Below are positions 8,301 to 16,432 of a stretch of 42,539 nt of DNA, one piece after another. The stretch covers positions 1 to 42,539 of the forward strand of contig CAMUZR010000022.1 in the NCBI GenBank assembly GCA_947165255.1, read 5' to 3'. The stretch's first letter is position 1. Every line of letters begins with the position of its first letter. The position numbers and the translations under genes were made by a program. The notes beneath the pieces were generated by a model. The model had not been told where the DNA came from. It ran no database searches and saw only the letters and a list, made by a program, of their open reading frames with translations. Origin of the DNA: an uncultured Bacteroidales bacterium (GTDB lineage: Bacteria > Bacteroidota > Bacteroidia > Bacteroidales > P3).

Positions 8301-10144
8301 TCCATATCGTAGGCGAATACGCCCGGATGATGGTCAGCGACTACAACGCTGCCCTGCAATTCGTAAGCGACTACTTCCAAATGGATTTCCGCAAATTCAT
8401 CTCAAAATACTTCAAAGGCGAGCGCAAGGCCGAAATCAGCAACAACATCACCCCAGCCAAATACAAGCAGATTTTCGGCAGCCTCGACCCACGCCAGTCC
8501 CAAATCATCCAAGACCGCCAGTCCAAATACATCGTCGTGGCCGCCGGCCCTGGCAGCGGCAAAACCCGCGTCCTGGTGCACAAACTGGCCTCCCTCCTAC
8601 TTATGGAGGACGTGAAACATGAGCAGATGCTCATGCTCACCTTCTCGCGCTCAGCTGCCACTGAATTCAAAAAACGACTCATCCAACTCATCGGTGGCGC
8701 TGCCCATTTCGTCGAAATAAAAACCTTCCATTCCTACAGCTTCGACCTCCTTGGCCGGCAGGGCAACCTCAGCGATGCCAAAGAGGTAGTGCGCCGAGCC
8801 GCCGAAATGATTGAGCGGGGCGAAGTGGAAGAGCAGCGCATTGCCAAGAGCGTCCTGGTCATCGACGAGGCCCAGGACATGGGCGACGATGACTACCGCC
8901 TAGTCCAAGCCCTCATGAGTCGCAACGAAGAGATGCGCATCATCGCCGTCGGCGATGACGACCAAAACATCTACGGCTTCCGCGGTTCTGACTCCAAGCA
9001 CCTCCAACACCTCATCTCACACCATGGCGCCATCCTCTACGAGATGACCACCAACTATCGCAGCGCACAGCAAATCGTATCCTTCGCCAACCGATTCGCC
9101 TCCCTCTTGCCCCGCCGCATGAAGTCAGCACCCTGTGTCGCCGCCAGTTCCCAGACGGGCACCGTCCAGCTGCACCACTACAGCCAGTCCTCTTTCCTTT
9201 CGGACATGGTCCAGTGGCTCGTAAGCAACTGCCCCCCTCAGGGCTCAACCTGCCTCCTCACCACCACCAACGAAGAAGCCCTCCAAGCCTCCTACCTGTT
9301 AGAGCGCAACGGCATCCACACCCGCCTCATCCAATCCATCGGCGGATTCAGCTTTCACCACTTGGCCGAGATACGCTACTTCCTCAAGCAGCTCCCCACC
9401 CAAGCCGGCTACGCCCTCACCGCCAAACAATGGAACCATGCCAAGGAGCTCACCCTCCAGCAATATGCCACCAGCAACTGCCTCCCCGCAGTCCAATGCT
9501 TCTTCTCAGACTTCGAGCAAACCCATAAAAGCATCTATCTCAGCGACCTCAAAGAATACCTCTTCGAGTCCAACATCGAAGACTTCATATCCGCCGACCG
9601 CCAAACCATCTTCATTTCTACCATCCACAAAGCCAAAGGACGCGAATTCGATACCGTCCACCTCCTGGCCCCGACAAACCTCAATGCCGCCCACCCCGAC
9701 GAATCCCTCAGGACGCTCTACGTTGGCATCACCCGGGCCAAACAGCAGCTCTACATCCACACCGCCGGCAACCTCCTCTCCAACCTCCTGCCACCCATCC
9801 CACACACTGTCCAATCCTCCGACTGCGTCCCCATCAGCATTGCACTCACCCACCGCGACGTCTTCCTCGGCTATTTCAAAGACCGCAAAAGCCAAGTGCT
9901 CAAACTCCGCAGCGGCTCCCCCTTGCGCTATTCCAAAGGCTTCCTCACCACCCCTGACGGCATAGGAATTGCCGCCCTCTCTGCCAGCATGAAAGCAACC
10001 ATCCAAAAGCTCCAATCCAAAGGCTACCAAGTCGTTTCGGCCGAAGCCAGCTTCATTGTCGCCTGGCGTCCCAAAGAGGAGCAGCAGGAGTACGCCGTCT
10101 GCCTCGCCACCCTCCACCTTGCCCGCCAGTCCGCCACCCAATAA
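5369..10144 (+). CDS. DEDD-exonuclease / RecQ helicase / UvrD helicase fusion
   Basis: A 1591-aa DNA repair-type enzyme with three catalytic modules. Residues 1-120 look like a DnaQ-type 3'-5' exonuclease: D6 and E8 (FFDTE), a CGHNILRHD segment with D56, and NDAMKARD near 106-113. Residues 227-233 hold a CxxCxxC cluster. Residues about 255-600 are a RecQ-type SF2 helicase: Walker A TGGGKS 280-285, DEAH 382-385, and QEAGRAGRD. Residues about 1035-1480 are a UvrD-type SF1 helicase: GPGSGKT 1060-1066, DEAQD 1166-1170, GDDDQNIYGFRG, and VGITRAK at 1452. The middle (about 640-1030) holds winged-helix-like and linker sequence. Both ATPases keep their key residues, so both may be active. It ends the operon that begins at 3414. 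Role in recombination repair or fork processing is inferred; a defence role is possible but unsupported by neighbours. Confidence 0.9.
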   Translation: MIVFFDTEVSEKSLRVTDFGAVREDGAVLHTPSPKEFEQFVDGCQVLCGHNILRHDLKYLESMHLEQGRTIIDTLPLSPLLFPQKPYHRLVKDDKLQSDELNNPANDAMKARDLFGDELAAWRSLSPTLQSIYYHLLHRERAFEGFFVYVNACFAEVDLPTLIRQQFKGRMCNAANLSAVVRQYPVELAYALAVIGVDDFVSITPAWVMYNYPKVANVMNFLRNTPCGECEYCRQRLNATQGLKEIFGFDSFRTFDGVPMQQQAVEAAIRGESLLTIFPTGGGKSLTFQLPALMAGRNCHGLTVVISPLQSLMKDQVDNLTERGIEQAVTINGLLDPLERANAVNQVASGTADLLYIAPEMLRSATIKKLLLGRNIVRFVIDEAHCFSAWGHDFRVDYLYIGDFIRELQEEKAQKMPIAVSCFTATAKQKVISDIVDYFQQKLGITLKVFAASAERKNLRYSVLHTDTPTDKYNQLRNLIIGHRCPSIVYVSRTRMTKELSSHLQADGIRALPFNGKMEPADKVRNQNAFMNGEAQVIVATSAFGMGVDKKDVGLVVHYDISESLENYVQEAGRAGRDPQMKADCYVLYGDNDLDKHFILLNQTKLSISEIQQVWNAIKKLTPTLTQVSCSPLEIARQAGWNEETTDIDTRVKAAIAALEEAGFIRRGNNVPHVFATSISVNTMDEARRRLSLSPLFDSHSREEAVRIIRSLISSRATAGSHDGEAESRIDYLADMLGMTKESVIRNVILMRQEGLLADSRDMQAWIAKSTTAKELEHTLRLERLLLSQFGPETCSFNYKELNELALNEGIASSTVKKIKMLLYFLSLRGYIRKEEHSFSGNVIIQRQIALEKLIDRFEHRTDICRFVVAHLTRAASLTSKAGSGEKASVNFSINGLLEQYNQSRQQLQFGQENTVSINDMEEALLYLSKNSLMKLDGGFLVIYNTMQLTRTAERRARYGKEQYRLLDEFYKQRIQQIHIVGEYARMMVSDYNAALQFVSDYFQMDFRKFISKYFKGERKAEISNNITPAKYKQIFGSLDPRQSQIIQDRQSKYIVVAAGPGSGKTRVLVHKLASLLLMEDVKHEQMLMLTFSRSAATEFKKRLIQLIGGAAHFVEIKTFHSYSFDLLGRQGNLSDAKEVVRRAAEMIERGEVEEQRIAKSVLVIDEAQDMGDDDYRLVQALMSRNEEMRIIAVGDDDQNIYGFRGSDSKHLQHLISHHGAILYEMTTNYRSAQQIVSFANRFASLLPRRMKSAPCVAASSQTGTVQLHHYSQSSFLSDMVQWLVSNCPPQGSTCLLTTTNEEALQASYLLERNGIHTRLIQSIGGFSFHHLAEIRYFLKQLPTQAGYALTAKQWNHAKELTLQQYATSNCLPAVQCFFSDFEQTHKSIYLSDLKEYLFESNIEDFISADRQTIFISTIHKAKGREFDTVHLLAPTNLNAAHPDESLRTLYVGITRAKQQLYIHTAGNLLSNLLPPIPHTVQSSDCVPISIALTHRDVFLGYFKDRKSQVLKLRSGSPLRYSKGFLTTPDGIGIAALSASMKATIQKLQSKGYQVVSAEASFIVAWRPKEEQQEYAVCLATLHLARQSATQ

Positions 10145-10208
10145 CCCGTCTCACCAAGCCTATCTGAGGGTCTTTTTGCAAAAAAACTGCTAATTCGTTT
10201 TTTTTTCG

Positions 10209-10216
10209 TATTTTTG
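10209..10216 (+). promoter_or_regulatory. -7 promoter element of typA
   Basis: TATTTTTG in a T-rich stretch, 26 bp before the ATG at 10243, matches the TAnnTTTG consensus. A TTTG exists at 10175-10178 but is too far upstream to be a standard -33 element. Confidence 0.5.
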
Positions 10217-10242
10217 CACATTTAAAATATATATAGTTAACA

Positions 10243-12081
10243 ATGCAAAACATTAGAAATATTGCCATTATAGCACATGTCGACCACGGCAAAACCACCC
10301 TCGTCGACCGTATGCTGCACCAGGCAAAGCTTTTTCGTGAAAACCAAGAGACCGGCGACCTTATTCTCGACAACAACGATCTAGAGCGCGAACGTGGCAT
10401 CACCATCCTCTCAAAAAACGTTTCCGTCCGCTACAAGGGCTACAAGATTAACATCATCGACACCCCCGGCCACAGCGACTTTGGCGGCGAAGTCGAACGG
10501 GTTCTCAACATGGCCGACGGCGTCCTCCTCGTTGTCGATGCCTTCGAAGGCCCAATGCCGCAAACCCGTTTCGTCCTGCAGAAAGCCATCGAACTGGGAC
10601 TCAAACCCATCGTTGTCATCAACAAAGTCGACAAGCCCAACTGCGATCCCGAACTCACCCAGGAGGCCGTCTTCGACCTCATGTTCAACCTCGGCGCCAC
10701 CAACGACCAGCTCGACTTCCCCACCGCCTACGGCTCGGCCAAACAGGGCTGGATGGGTCCCGACTGGAACAACCCCACCGAGGATATCAGCTACCTCATG
10801 GACCTCATCATCGACCACATTCCTGCCCCCATCGTGCCCGACGGCAACACCCAAATGATGCTCTCCAGCCTCGACTACAGCTCTTACCTCGGACGCATCG
10901 CCGTCGGCCGTCTCCACCGCGGCACTCTCCAGGCCGGACAGCCCATCATGCTCGTCAAACGCGACCAAAGCCGCATTCAAAGCAAAATCAAAGAGCTTTA
11001 CACCTTCGAAGGTCTCGGAAAAGAACGCACCAAAAACGTTGTCGAAGCCGGCGAAATCTGCGCCGTCCTTCTCGACCTCGACAAGAGCGTCATGTTCGAA
11101 ATCGGCGACACCATCTGCGACGTCGAAAACCCCGAACCCCTGCCTCCCATTAAGGTCGACGAGCCCACCATGAGTATGCTCTTCACCATCAACAACTCCC
11201 CCTTCTTCGGCAAGGAAGGCAAATTCGTCACCAGCCGCCACCTCCGCGACCGCCTCTACAAAGAACTCGAAAAAAACCTCGCCCTCCGCGTCGAAGAAAC
11301 CTCCTCTCCCGACTCCCTCCTCGTCTACGGCCGCGGCATCCTCCACCTCTCCATCCTCATCGAAACCATGCGCCGCGAGGGCTACGAACTCCAAGTCGGA
11401 CAGCCCAAAGTCATCATCAAAGAAATCGACGGCCAAAAATGCGAGCCCATCGAGCAACTCACTGTCCTCGTCCCCGAAGAATTCTCCAGCAAAGTCATCG
11501 ACGTCGTCACCCGTCGCAAAGGCGAGATCGACACCGTCGACACCAAAGGCGACCGCGTACAGCTCGACTTCAAAATACCCTCCCGCGGCATCATAGGCTT
11601 GCGCAACACACTCCTCACCGCCACCAACGGTGAAGCCATCATCGCCCATCGCTTCCTCGACTTCGAACCCTGGAAAGGCGACATCGACGACCACAAAATG
11701 GGTGCCCTCATCGCCAAAGAAACTGGCGAAGCCACTGCCTACAGCATCAGCAAGCTCCAAGACCGCGGTCCCTTCTTCATCGAACCCGGCGACCAAGTCT
11801 ACAGCGGCGAAGTCATCGGCGAAAGCCTCCGCCCCGGCAACGACATCGTAATCAACGTCGTCACCAGCAAAAACCTCACCAACATGCGCAGCAAAAGCGC
11901 CGACGACAAGAGCACCACCACGCCCCCCATCAAATTTTCCCTCGAAGAAGCCATGGAATACATCAGAGACGACGAATACCTCGAAATCACACCCTCCACC
12001 CTCCGCATCCGCAAAATCATCCTCGACGAAACCGAGCGCAAACGCGCCCGCATCGCCGCCGGCCGCGATGTGGAAGAATAA
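10243..12081 (+). CDS. typA: Ribosome-associated translational GTPase TypA/BipA
   Basis: Cytoplasmic EF-G-like GTPase that binds 70S ribosomes and supports 50S assembly and stress adaptation. The 612-aa length is that of full TypA. G1 is AHVDHGKTT near residue 12, switch [19 protein letters not shown]4 NKVDKP near residue 128, and the C-terminal region has the BipA-specific segment [19 protein letters not shown] followed by a basic tail. Codon use is extreme, with C ending nearly every codon where possible, which suggests high expression. The hydrogenase gene follows 50 bp downstream in the same direction. Confidence 0.97.
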   Translation: MQNIRNIAIIAHVDHGKTTLVDRMLHQAKLFRENQETGDLILDNNDLERERGITILSKNVSVRYKGYKINIIDTPGHSDFGGEVERVLNMADGVLLVVDAFEGPMPQTRFVLQKAIELGLKPIVVINKVDKPNCDPELTQEAVFDLMFNLGATNDQLDFPTAYGSAKQGWMGPDWNNPTEDISYLMDLIIDHIPAPIVPDGNTQMMLSSLDYSSYLGRIAVGRLHRGTLQAGQPIMLVKRDQSRIQSKIKELYTFEGLGKERTKNVVEAGEICAVLLDLDKSVMFEIGDTICDVENPEPLPPIKVDEPTMSMLFTINNSPFFGKEGKFVTSRHLRDRLYKELEKNLALRVEETSSPDSLLVYGRGILHLSILIETMRREGYELQVGQPKVIIKEIDGQKCEPIEQLTVLVPEEFSSKVIDVVTRRKGEIDTVDTKGDRVQLDFKIPSRGIIGLRNTLLTATNGEAIIAHRFLDFEPWKGDIDDHKMGALIAKETGEATAYSISKLQDRGPFFIEPGDQVYSGEVIGESLRPGNDIVINVVTSKNLTNMRSKSADDKSTTTPPIKFSLEEAMEYIRDDEYLEITPSTLRIRKIILDETERKRARIAAGRDVEE

Positions 12082-12131
12082 TACTCCCTCGCAAATCAAC
12101 ATATTACTAACAACAAATACCAAAAAACATC

Positions 12132-13580
12132 ATGCCACGCGTTTTCGACACAAACGTACAGCTAATCAAATACAACGTATTGAAAGAGGTCATCAAGCAT
12201 GCCTACAACGACAATCTTGAAGACGTCTACATAGACATACCCAAGACCATCTGCCCCGGTCCCAAACCACAGCTCCGCTGCTGCATCTACAAAGAGCGCG
12301 CCATCATACAAGAGCGCATCAAGATGGCCATGGGAGGCGACAAAACCAACCCCAACCCCGTCCAGGTAATCGACATCGCCTGCGACGAATGCCCCGTAGG
12401 CGGCATGCTCGTCACCCCCGCCTGCCGTGGCTGCCTCATGCATGCCTGCGCCGAGGTCTGCCCCAAAAACGCCATCACCATCGTCAACCACCGCGCCACT
12501 ATCGACAAAACCAAGTGTATCGAATGCGGCAAGTGCACCAAAGCCTGCCCCTACGGCGCCATCATCGCCCAGCACCGCCCCTGCATGCAAAGCTGCAAAC
12601 CCAAGGCCATCACCATCAACGAGCAGGGCTCGGCCATGATCAACAACGACAAGTGCGTCTCCTGTGGCGCCTGCATCTATAAGTGCCCCTTCGGCGCCAT
12701 CCAGGACAAATCCCTCATCCTCGACATCATCAAAATCCTCCGCGAATCCGAGAACAACACCCGCTACCGCGTCTACGCCGTCGTCGCACCCGCCATCGTA
12801 GGCCAGTGCCGCGACAGCCGCCTCCATCAGGTGGTCACCGCCATCAAAATGCTCGGCTTCCACCAAGTAGTCGAAGCCGCCCTCGGCGCCGACATCACCC
12901 TCTACAAAGAAGCCAACGAGTGGAAAGAAAAACGCATCATGACCACCAGCTGCTGCCCCTCCTTCGTAGCCTTCATCGAAAAACGCTACCCCGAACTGGT
13001 CAAATACATCTCTTCCTCCCCCTCTCCCATGATCGAGACTGCACAGCTCATCAAGCGCTCCGACCCCACTGCCAAAATAGTCTTCATCGGACCCTGCGCC
13101 AGCAAGAAAATGGAATACTTCCTCGAGAAAACCCACGGCGCTATCGACACCGTCATGTCCTTCGAAGAACTCCAGGCCTTCATCGATGCCCGCGACATTA
13201 ACCCTGCTGAACTCGAAGACACCCCCCTCAACAACGCTTCCTTCTACGGCCGCATCTTCGCCAAGTCCGGCGGCATCACTCAAGGCGTACAGGACGTAGC
13301 CAAAGACCTCGGTGTCGAAGGCATCAAACCCTGCACCATGAGCGGCCTTGACGAGTGCAACATGGCCCTGGCCAAACTCAAGGCCGACCGCGCCGTCGAA
13401 AACTTTTTCGAAGGCATGGCATGTGAAGGCGGCTGCATCAACGGCCCCCTCAGCATCACCCACAGCCCCCGCAACGTTGTCGACGTCGACAAATACGGCA
13501 AAGAAGCCAAAGAAACCAAAATCGACAACAGCGTCAACCTCTACAAACTCTCCATCGAAAACCTCATCAAAGAGCAGTAA
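12132..13580 (+). CDS. Monomeric [FeFe] hydrogenase, group B
   Basis: Cytoplasmic iron-sulfur enzyme that reversibly couples proton reduction to H2 with an electron carrier, probably ferredoxin. The 482-aa protein has an N-terminal Cys-rich ferredoxin-like part (about residues 80-195, including CIECGKCTKACP and CVSCGACIYKCP) and an H-cluster domain. The H-cluster motifs are TSCCPS (C274, C275), GPCASKKME (C322) and EGMACEGGC (C431, C435). TSCCPSF and GPC instead of the group A forms TSCCPxW and MPC place it in group B. No NADH-binding or electron-bifurcating subunits and no hydE, hydF or hydG maturases are in the window. A strong terminator follows at 13604. Confidence 0.93.
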   Translation: MPRVFDTNVQLIKYNVLKEVIKHAYNDNLEDVYIDIPKTICPGPKPQLRCCIYKERAIIQERIKMAMGGDKTNPNPVQVIDIACDECPVGGMLVTPACRGCLMHACAEVCPKNAITIVNHRATIDKTKCIECGKCTKACPYGAIIAQHRPCMQSCKPKAITINEQGSAMINNDKCVSCGACIYKCPFGAIQDKSLILDIIKILRESENNTRYRVYAVVAPAIVGQCRDSRLHQVVTAIKMLGFHQVVEAALGADITLYKEANEWKEKRIMTTSCCPSFVAFIEKRYPELVKYISSSPSPMIETAQLIKRSDPTAKIVFIGPCASKKMEYFLEKTHGAIDTVMSFEELQAFIDARDINPAELEDTPLNNASFYGRIFAKSGGITQGVQDVAKDLGVEGIKPCTMSGLDECNMALAKLKADRAVENFFEGMACEGGCINGPLSITHSPRNVVDVDKYGKEAKETKIDNSVNLYKLSIENLIKEQ

Positions 13581-13603
13581 CCCATTTCCACATACCCAAA
13601 CAA

Positions 13604-13638
13604 AAAGGGAAGACGTTCCGCCGTCTTCCCTTTATCTT
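13604..13638. terminator. Bidirectional terminator between hydrogenase and PGK-like gene
   Basis: A perfect 12-bp stem, AAAGGGAAGACG at 13604-13615 paired with CGTCTTCCCTTT at 13622-13633, with a 6-nt loop. A-rich DNA on the left and T-rich DNA on the right let it serve both converging genes. Confidence 0.88.
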
Positions 13639-13657
13639 TAGCTGGGAATAAGGAGCC

Positions 13658-15007
13658 TCAGTACTTCTGCTGTAGGGTGCGCGAGTTGCCTAGGCGCTGC
13701 TTCCATTTCTCCTGCTCGGCTTTTTGTTCTATGAGGGCGCGGACGGGGGCCAAGCCCGAGGGGCTGTTCTGCTCGATGGCTTTGAGGACGGCTCCGCCAC
13801 CGGTGAAGATGTAGTAGTCCTTGCTGTCGAGGGCCATGATGTAGAGGCCGGGAAGCAGGCGTTTGAGTTCCTGCATCGTGTCGCCGCCGCCATAGAGCTT
13901 CACGGCATGGGGATTGCGGTCGATAACCGTGTCCAATGCGATAGTGCCCTCGTTAAAATGTGGCACCAACCCCATCACTGCGTTTACAAAAATCGTTTTA
14001 GCCGACAGGAACACTTTGAGAATCTCGGGCTCGTCATAACTCTCCGGCGCCACATCCAGCACATAGTTCAACTCCGTACCCTTCTTTAGCTTTCGAATGT
14101 CGTGCACACGGTATTTGCCTTCCACCCGATCGCCAAACACGTCGCTCTCCACAATAAAGGGCAGCTCCACAATCTTCTTGGGGAACTGCTCGGCAAACTT
14201 CACAAACTCGGCGGCCATCTGCACGTCTACCTCTTCGACTCCCTTGATGCTGATGCCGTATTTGGCGCAAAGGTAGGCATTGTAGATAACTCCGCCCAAC
14301 ACCAGGTGGTCGCTCTTCTGCAGCAGGGCATAGAGGCTGTCAATCTTGGTGTCGAACTTGCTGCCGGCCACCACGGAGACCAGCGGCTGCTTGGCGTGAA
14401 AGATACGCTCCAAATTCTCTATCTCCTTCTGCATCAGAAAACCCGCATACGAGGGCAGATACTTCGTAATGCCGTAGGTGGACACATGCGGCTGCCACGA
14501 ACCGAAAGCGTCGTTCACGTAAATGTCCGCCAGCCCTGCCAACTGGTTGGCAAAGCGGTCGGCATTCTCGTCCTTTGCCTCCTCGCCAATAAACCAGCGC
14601 GTATTGGGCAGATAAATCATATCCACCTCATGATCCCGCAGGCGGCGGATCGAGTGGTTCACACTGCTCTCTATGCTCAGGTAGCCCTCCTTGCCGTGGG
14701 CGTAAAACTCAGGCACCTCGATGGAAATATGCAGTTTATTCTCCAAATAGTCCACAATCGGCTTCACCGACGTCGACGCGTCTTGCGTAATCGAACCGTC
14801 CTTCTTATTGCGCGGACGTCCCACATGGGTCATCAGAATAATTTTGCCACCCTTGGCCAGGATGTAGAAAAGGGTGCCAAAGGTAGCATCGATACGGTAG
14901 GGGTCGTGAATGACACCGTTCTTGACAACATTATGGTCCACTCGGACCAGTACGACCTTATTTTTCAGGTCAGCCTCTTGGATTAAAGGAAGTGAACTCA
15001 GTGGCAT
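13658..15007 (-). CDS. Divergent phosphoglycerate kinase
   Basis: Related to the glycolytic enzyme that transfers phosphate between 1,3-bisphosphoglycerate and ADP. The frame runs further upstream, but the ATG at 15007 begins the alignable N-terminus (MPLSSLPLIQEADLKNKVVL), giving 449 aa, longer than the usual 390-420. Kept features are RVDxN, the THVGRP segment, NTRWFIGEE, SKFDTKI with both lysines, GGGDT and FTGGGA. Altered features: the substrate Arg in the usual AHRAHAS segment is replaced (SWQPHVS), and the usual GPxGxFE nucleotide segment reads AVMGLVPHF. A C-terminal basic extension ends the protein. It is either a fast-evolving sole PGK or a paralogue with changed activity. It diverges from the lipoprotein at 15145. 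Confidence 0.8.
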   Translation of the reverse strand: MPLSSLPLIQEADLKNKVVLVRVDHNVVKNGVIHDPYRIDATFGTLFYILAKGGKIILMTHVGRPRNKKDGSITQDASTSVKPIVDYLENKLHISIEVPEFYAHGKEGYLSIESSVNHSIRRLRDHEVDMIYLPNTRWFIGEEAKDENADRFANQLAGLADIYVNDAFGSWQPHVSTYGITKYLPSYAGFLMQKEIENLERIFHAKQPLVSVVAGSKFDTKIDSLYALLQKSDHLVLGGVIYNAYLCAKYGISIKGVEEVDVQMAAEFVKFAEQFPKKIVELPFIVESDVFGDRVEGKYRVHDIRKLKKGTELNYVLDVAPESYDEPEILKVFLSAKTIFVNAVMGLVPHFNEGTIALDTVIDRNPHAVKLYGGGDTMQELKRLLPGLYIMALDSKDYYIFTGGGAVLKAIEQNSPSGLAPVRALIEQKAEQEKWKQRLGNSRTLQQKY

Positions 15008-15144
15008 ATATTTGCGTTTTAAAAATAAATTATAATATTTTGTCCCTCCGGAATGCCAATAATTGCACACTGCCTGAGAATAAAACACACAACCACCAAC
15101 ACAATAAAACAGACAAATCAGCGTTTTAACTAAAAAACAGCCCC

Positions 15145-16002
15145 ATGAGCAAAAGAAACATCCTTGCCGGCGCCCTACTCGCCGCCGTCGCCGCCCTAGC
15201 CCTGTCTTGTGGCGGCAACAACAATCCCTCCGTCCCCAGCGACACCCTCGCCTCCGACCAGTCAACCCTCGCAACCTTCTACGACCCGAACACCCACACC
15301 ACGGTGACAGGCATTCAGGACAAAGCCAGCGAGCACCCCGTCGACCTTTTCCGCGGCTCCTACGACGACAGCCTCCTCGCCGCACTCCTACCCTCCGGTG
15401 CAGCCCGTTCAGCCATCAACGTCTACCTTGCCCAGTTCGACAATGGTCCCACCGTACTTTTCGATGCCGGTCTCGGTGCCGAAGACGGCATTCTCAGCTC
15501 CGGCAATATCGACCCCGCAAAGGTCACCTCCGTCTGTCTTACACACCTACATCCCGACCACATCGGCGGACTCCTGCAGGAAGGCAAGGCCTCCTTCCCC
15601 AACGCCACCATCTATCTCTCAAAAACCGAACTTGCCAGCACCCGGCAGTGGGAATCCACCTCATACGTAAGTACCCTCTGGCAGCAAGTACTGGCCGCCT
15701 ATCCAAACCGCATAGTCACTTTTGCCGACAGCGCCCTGCTCTTCGACGGCCGCGTCCAAACCATCCCTGCCCCCGGCCACACCTCCGGCCACACCGTCTT
15801 CCAGATAGGCTCCTGCCTCATCGCGGGCGACATACTCCACTCGCAAGACCTTCAGCTGCAGCACCCCGAATTCTGCGCCCGCTACGACCAAGACCCCGCC
15901 CGTGCCGTCACCACTCGCAAACAAATACTGGAGTACGTGCGCAATAACAACCTGCAACTCTGCGGAGCCCACTGCTATGATTTTTTCATCAAATGGGATT
16001 AA
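15145..16002 (+). CDS. Metallo-beta-lactamase-fold lipoprotein hydrolase
   Basis: Periplasm-facing lipoprotein with a metallo-hydrolase domain. The 285-aa protein has a lipoprotein signal ending ALALSC with C22 as the lipidated residue. The metal-binding motif THLHPDHIGG places H134, H136, D138 and H139; later histidines occur in APGHTSGHT and in GAHCYD near the C-terminus. The pattern is that of MBL-fold lactonase or esterase-like proteins, and the substrate is unknown. An acidic, Ser/Thr-rich linker follows the lipid anchor. The gene is divergent from the PGK-like gene, 137 bp apart, and is followed by 430 bp without a gene. Confidence 0.88.
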   Translation: MSKRNILAGALLAAVAALALSCGGNNNPSVPSDTLASDQSTLATFYDPNTHTTVTGIQDKASEHPVDLFRGSYDDSLLAALLPSGAARSAINVYLAQFDNGPTVLFDAGLGAEDGILSSGNIDPAKVTSVCLTHLHPDHIGGLLQEGKASFPNATIYLSKTELASTRQWESTSYVSTLWQQVLAAYPNRIVTFADSALLFDGRVQTIPAPGHTSGHTVFQIGSCLIAGDILHSQDLQLQHPEFCARYDQDPARAVTTRKQILEYVRNNNLQLCGAHCYDFFIKWD

Positions 16003-16432
16003 TACCGATAAGCCTCATTGCACTCACCGGAGTTGACTTTACCCTTTGCGACACACTGATCCTTCTCGACGAGGTATAGGACATTCCCTTATACCCAAAA
16101 GGCTATCACGGCACCCTCTGACCGACGGCCAGAGGGGAAAAAACACTAAAAATCCACCCTTATTCCGAAAGCTTTTTTCTGTGGACTGGCGTTTTGCATC
16201 GTTCTCGGGACAAGTGTTAGAAAACATAGCAATGGCCATTCTTTTTGCTCCAATTTGGTGCGGCGGTTTTTTCTCAATTGGTTCTGCCATTAAGCCTTTT
16301 TCACATTCGGAGGGCATTTCTTAAGGATGTGGTTTTCATTTTTAAAAAAATTTGCAGATTAGAAAAAAATTCGTAAATTTGCAAATCATTTTTTGGGTCA
16401 TTTTTTTATTAAATACATATTATTAAAGCCTT
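16003..16432. other. 430-bp intergenic region with hairpins and the pruA promoter
   Basis: No credible gene is seen. The region holds a perfect 7-bp stem CCCTCTG (16114-16120) / CAGAGGG (16130-16136), and a second dyad GGTATAGG...CCTTATACC near 16073-16099 with a one-base bulge. Neither is followed by a proper T-tract on the plus strand. Both strands stay open for about 90 codons between 16039 and 16324, but neither frame has a start context or recognisable protein features. The pruA promoter lies at 16351-16381. Confidence 0.6.
16351..16381 (+). promoter_or_regulatory. Consensus Bacteroidota promoter of pruA
   Basis: TTTG at 16351-16354, a 19-bp spacer, and TAAATTTG at 16374-16381: an exact -33/-7 pair. 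The ATG is 51 bp downstream at 16433. Confidence 0.8.

Noticed and set aside
5369..10144. Part of an anti-phage defence island
   Set aside because: Neighbours are metabolic and housekeeping genes; no other defence gene is seen.
10411..12123. 570-aa antisense protein over typA
   Set aside because: Open only because of the C-ending codons of typA; composition is Gly/Val/Asp/Phe-rich nonsense.
12162..13463. 433-aa antisense protein over the hydrogenase
   Set aside because: Shadow frame of low-complexity Gly/Val/Asp/Ala composition.
16039..16324. Small genes of about 92 codons on both strands
   Set aside because: Mirror-image open frames without start context or domain; treated as non-coding DNA.
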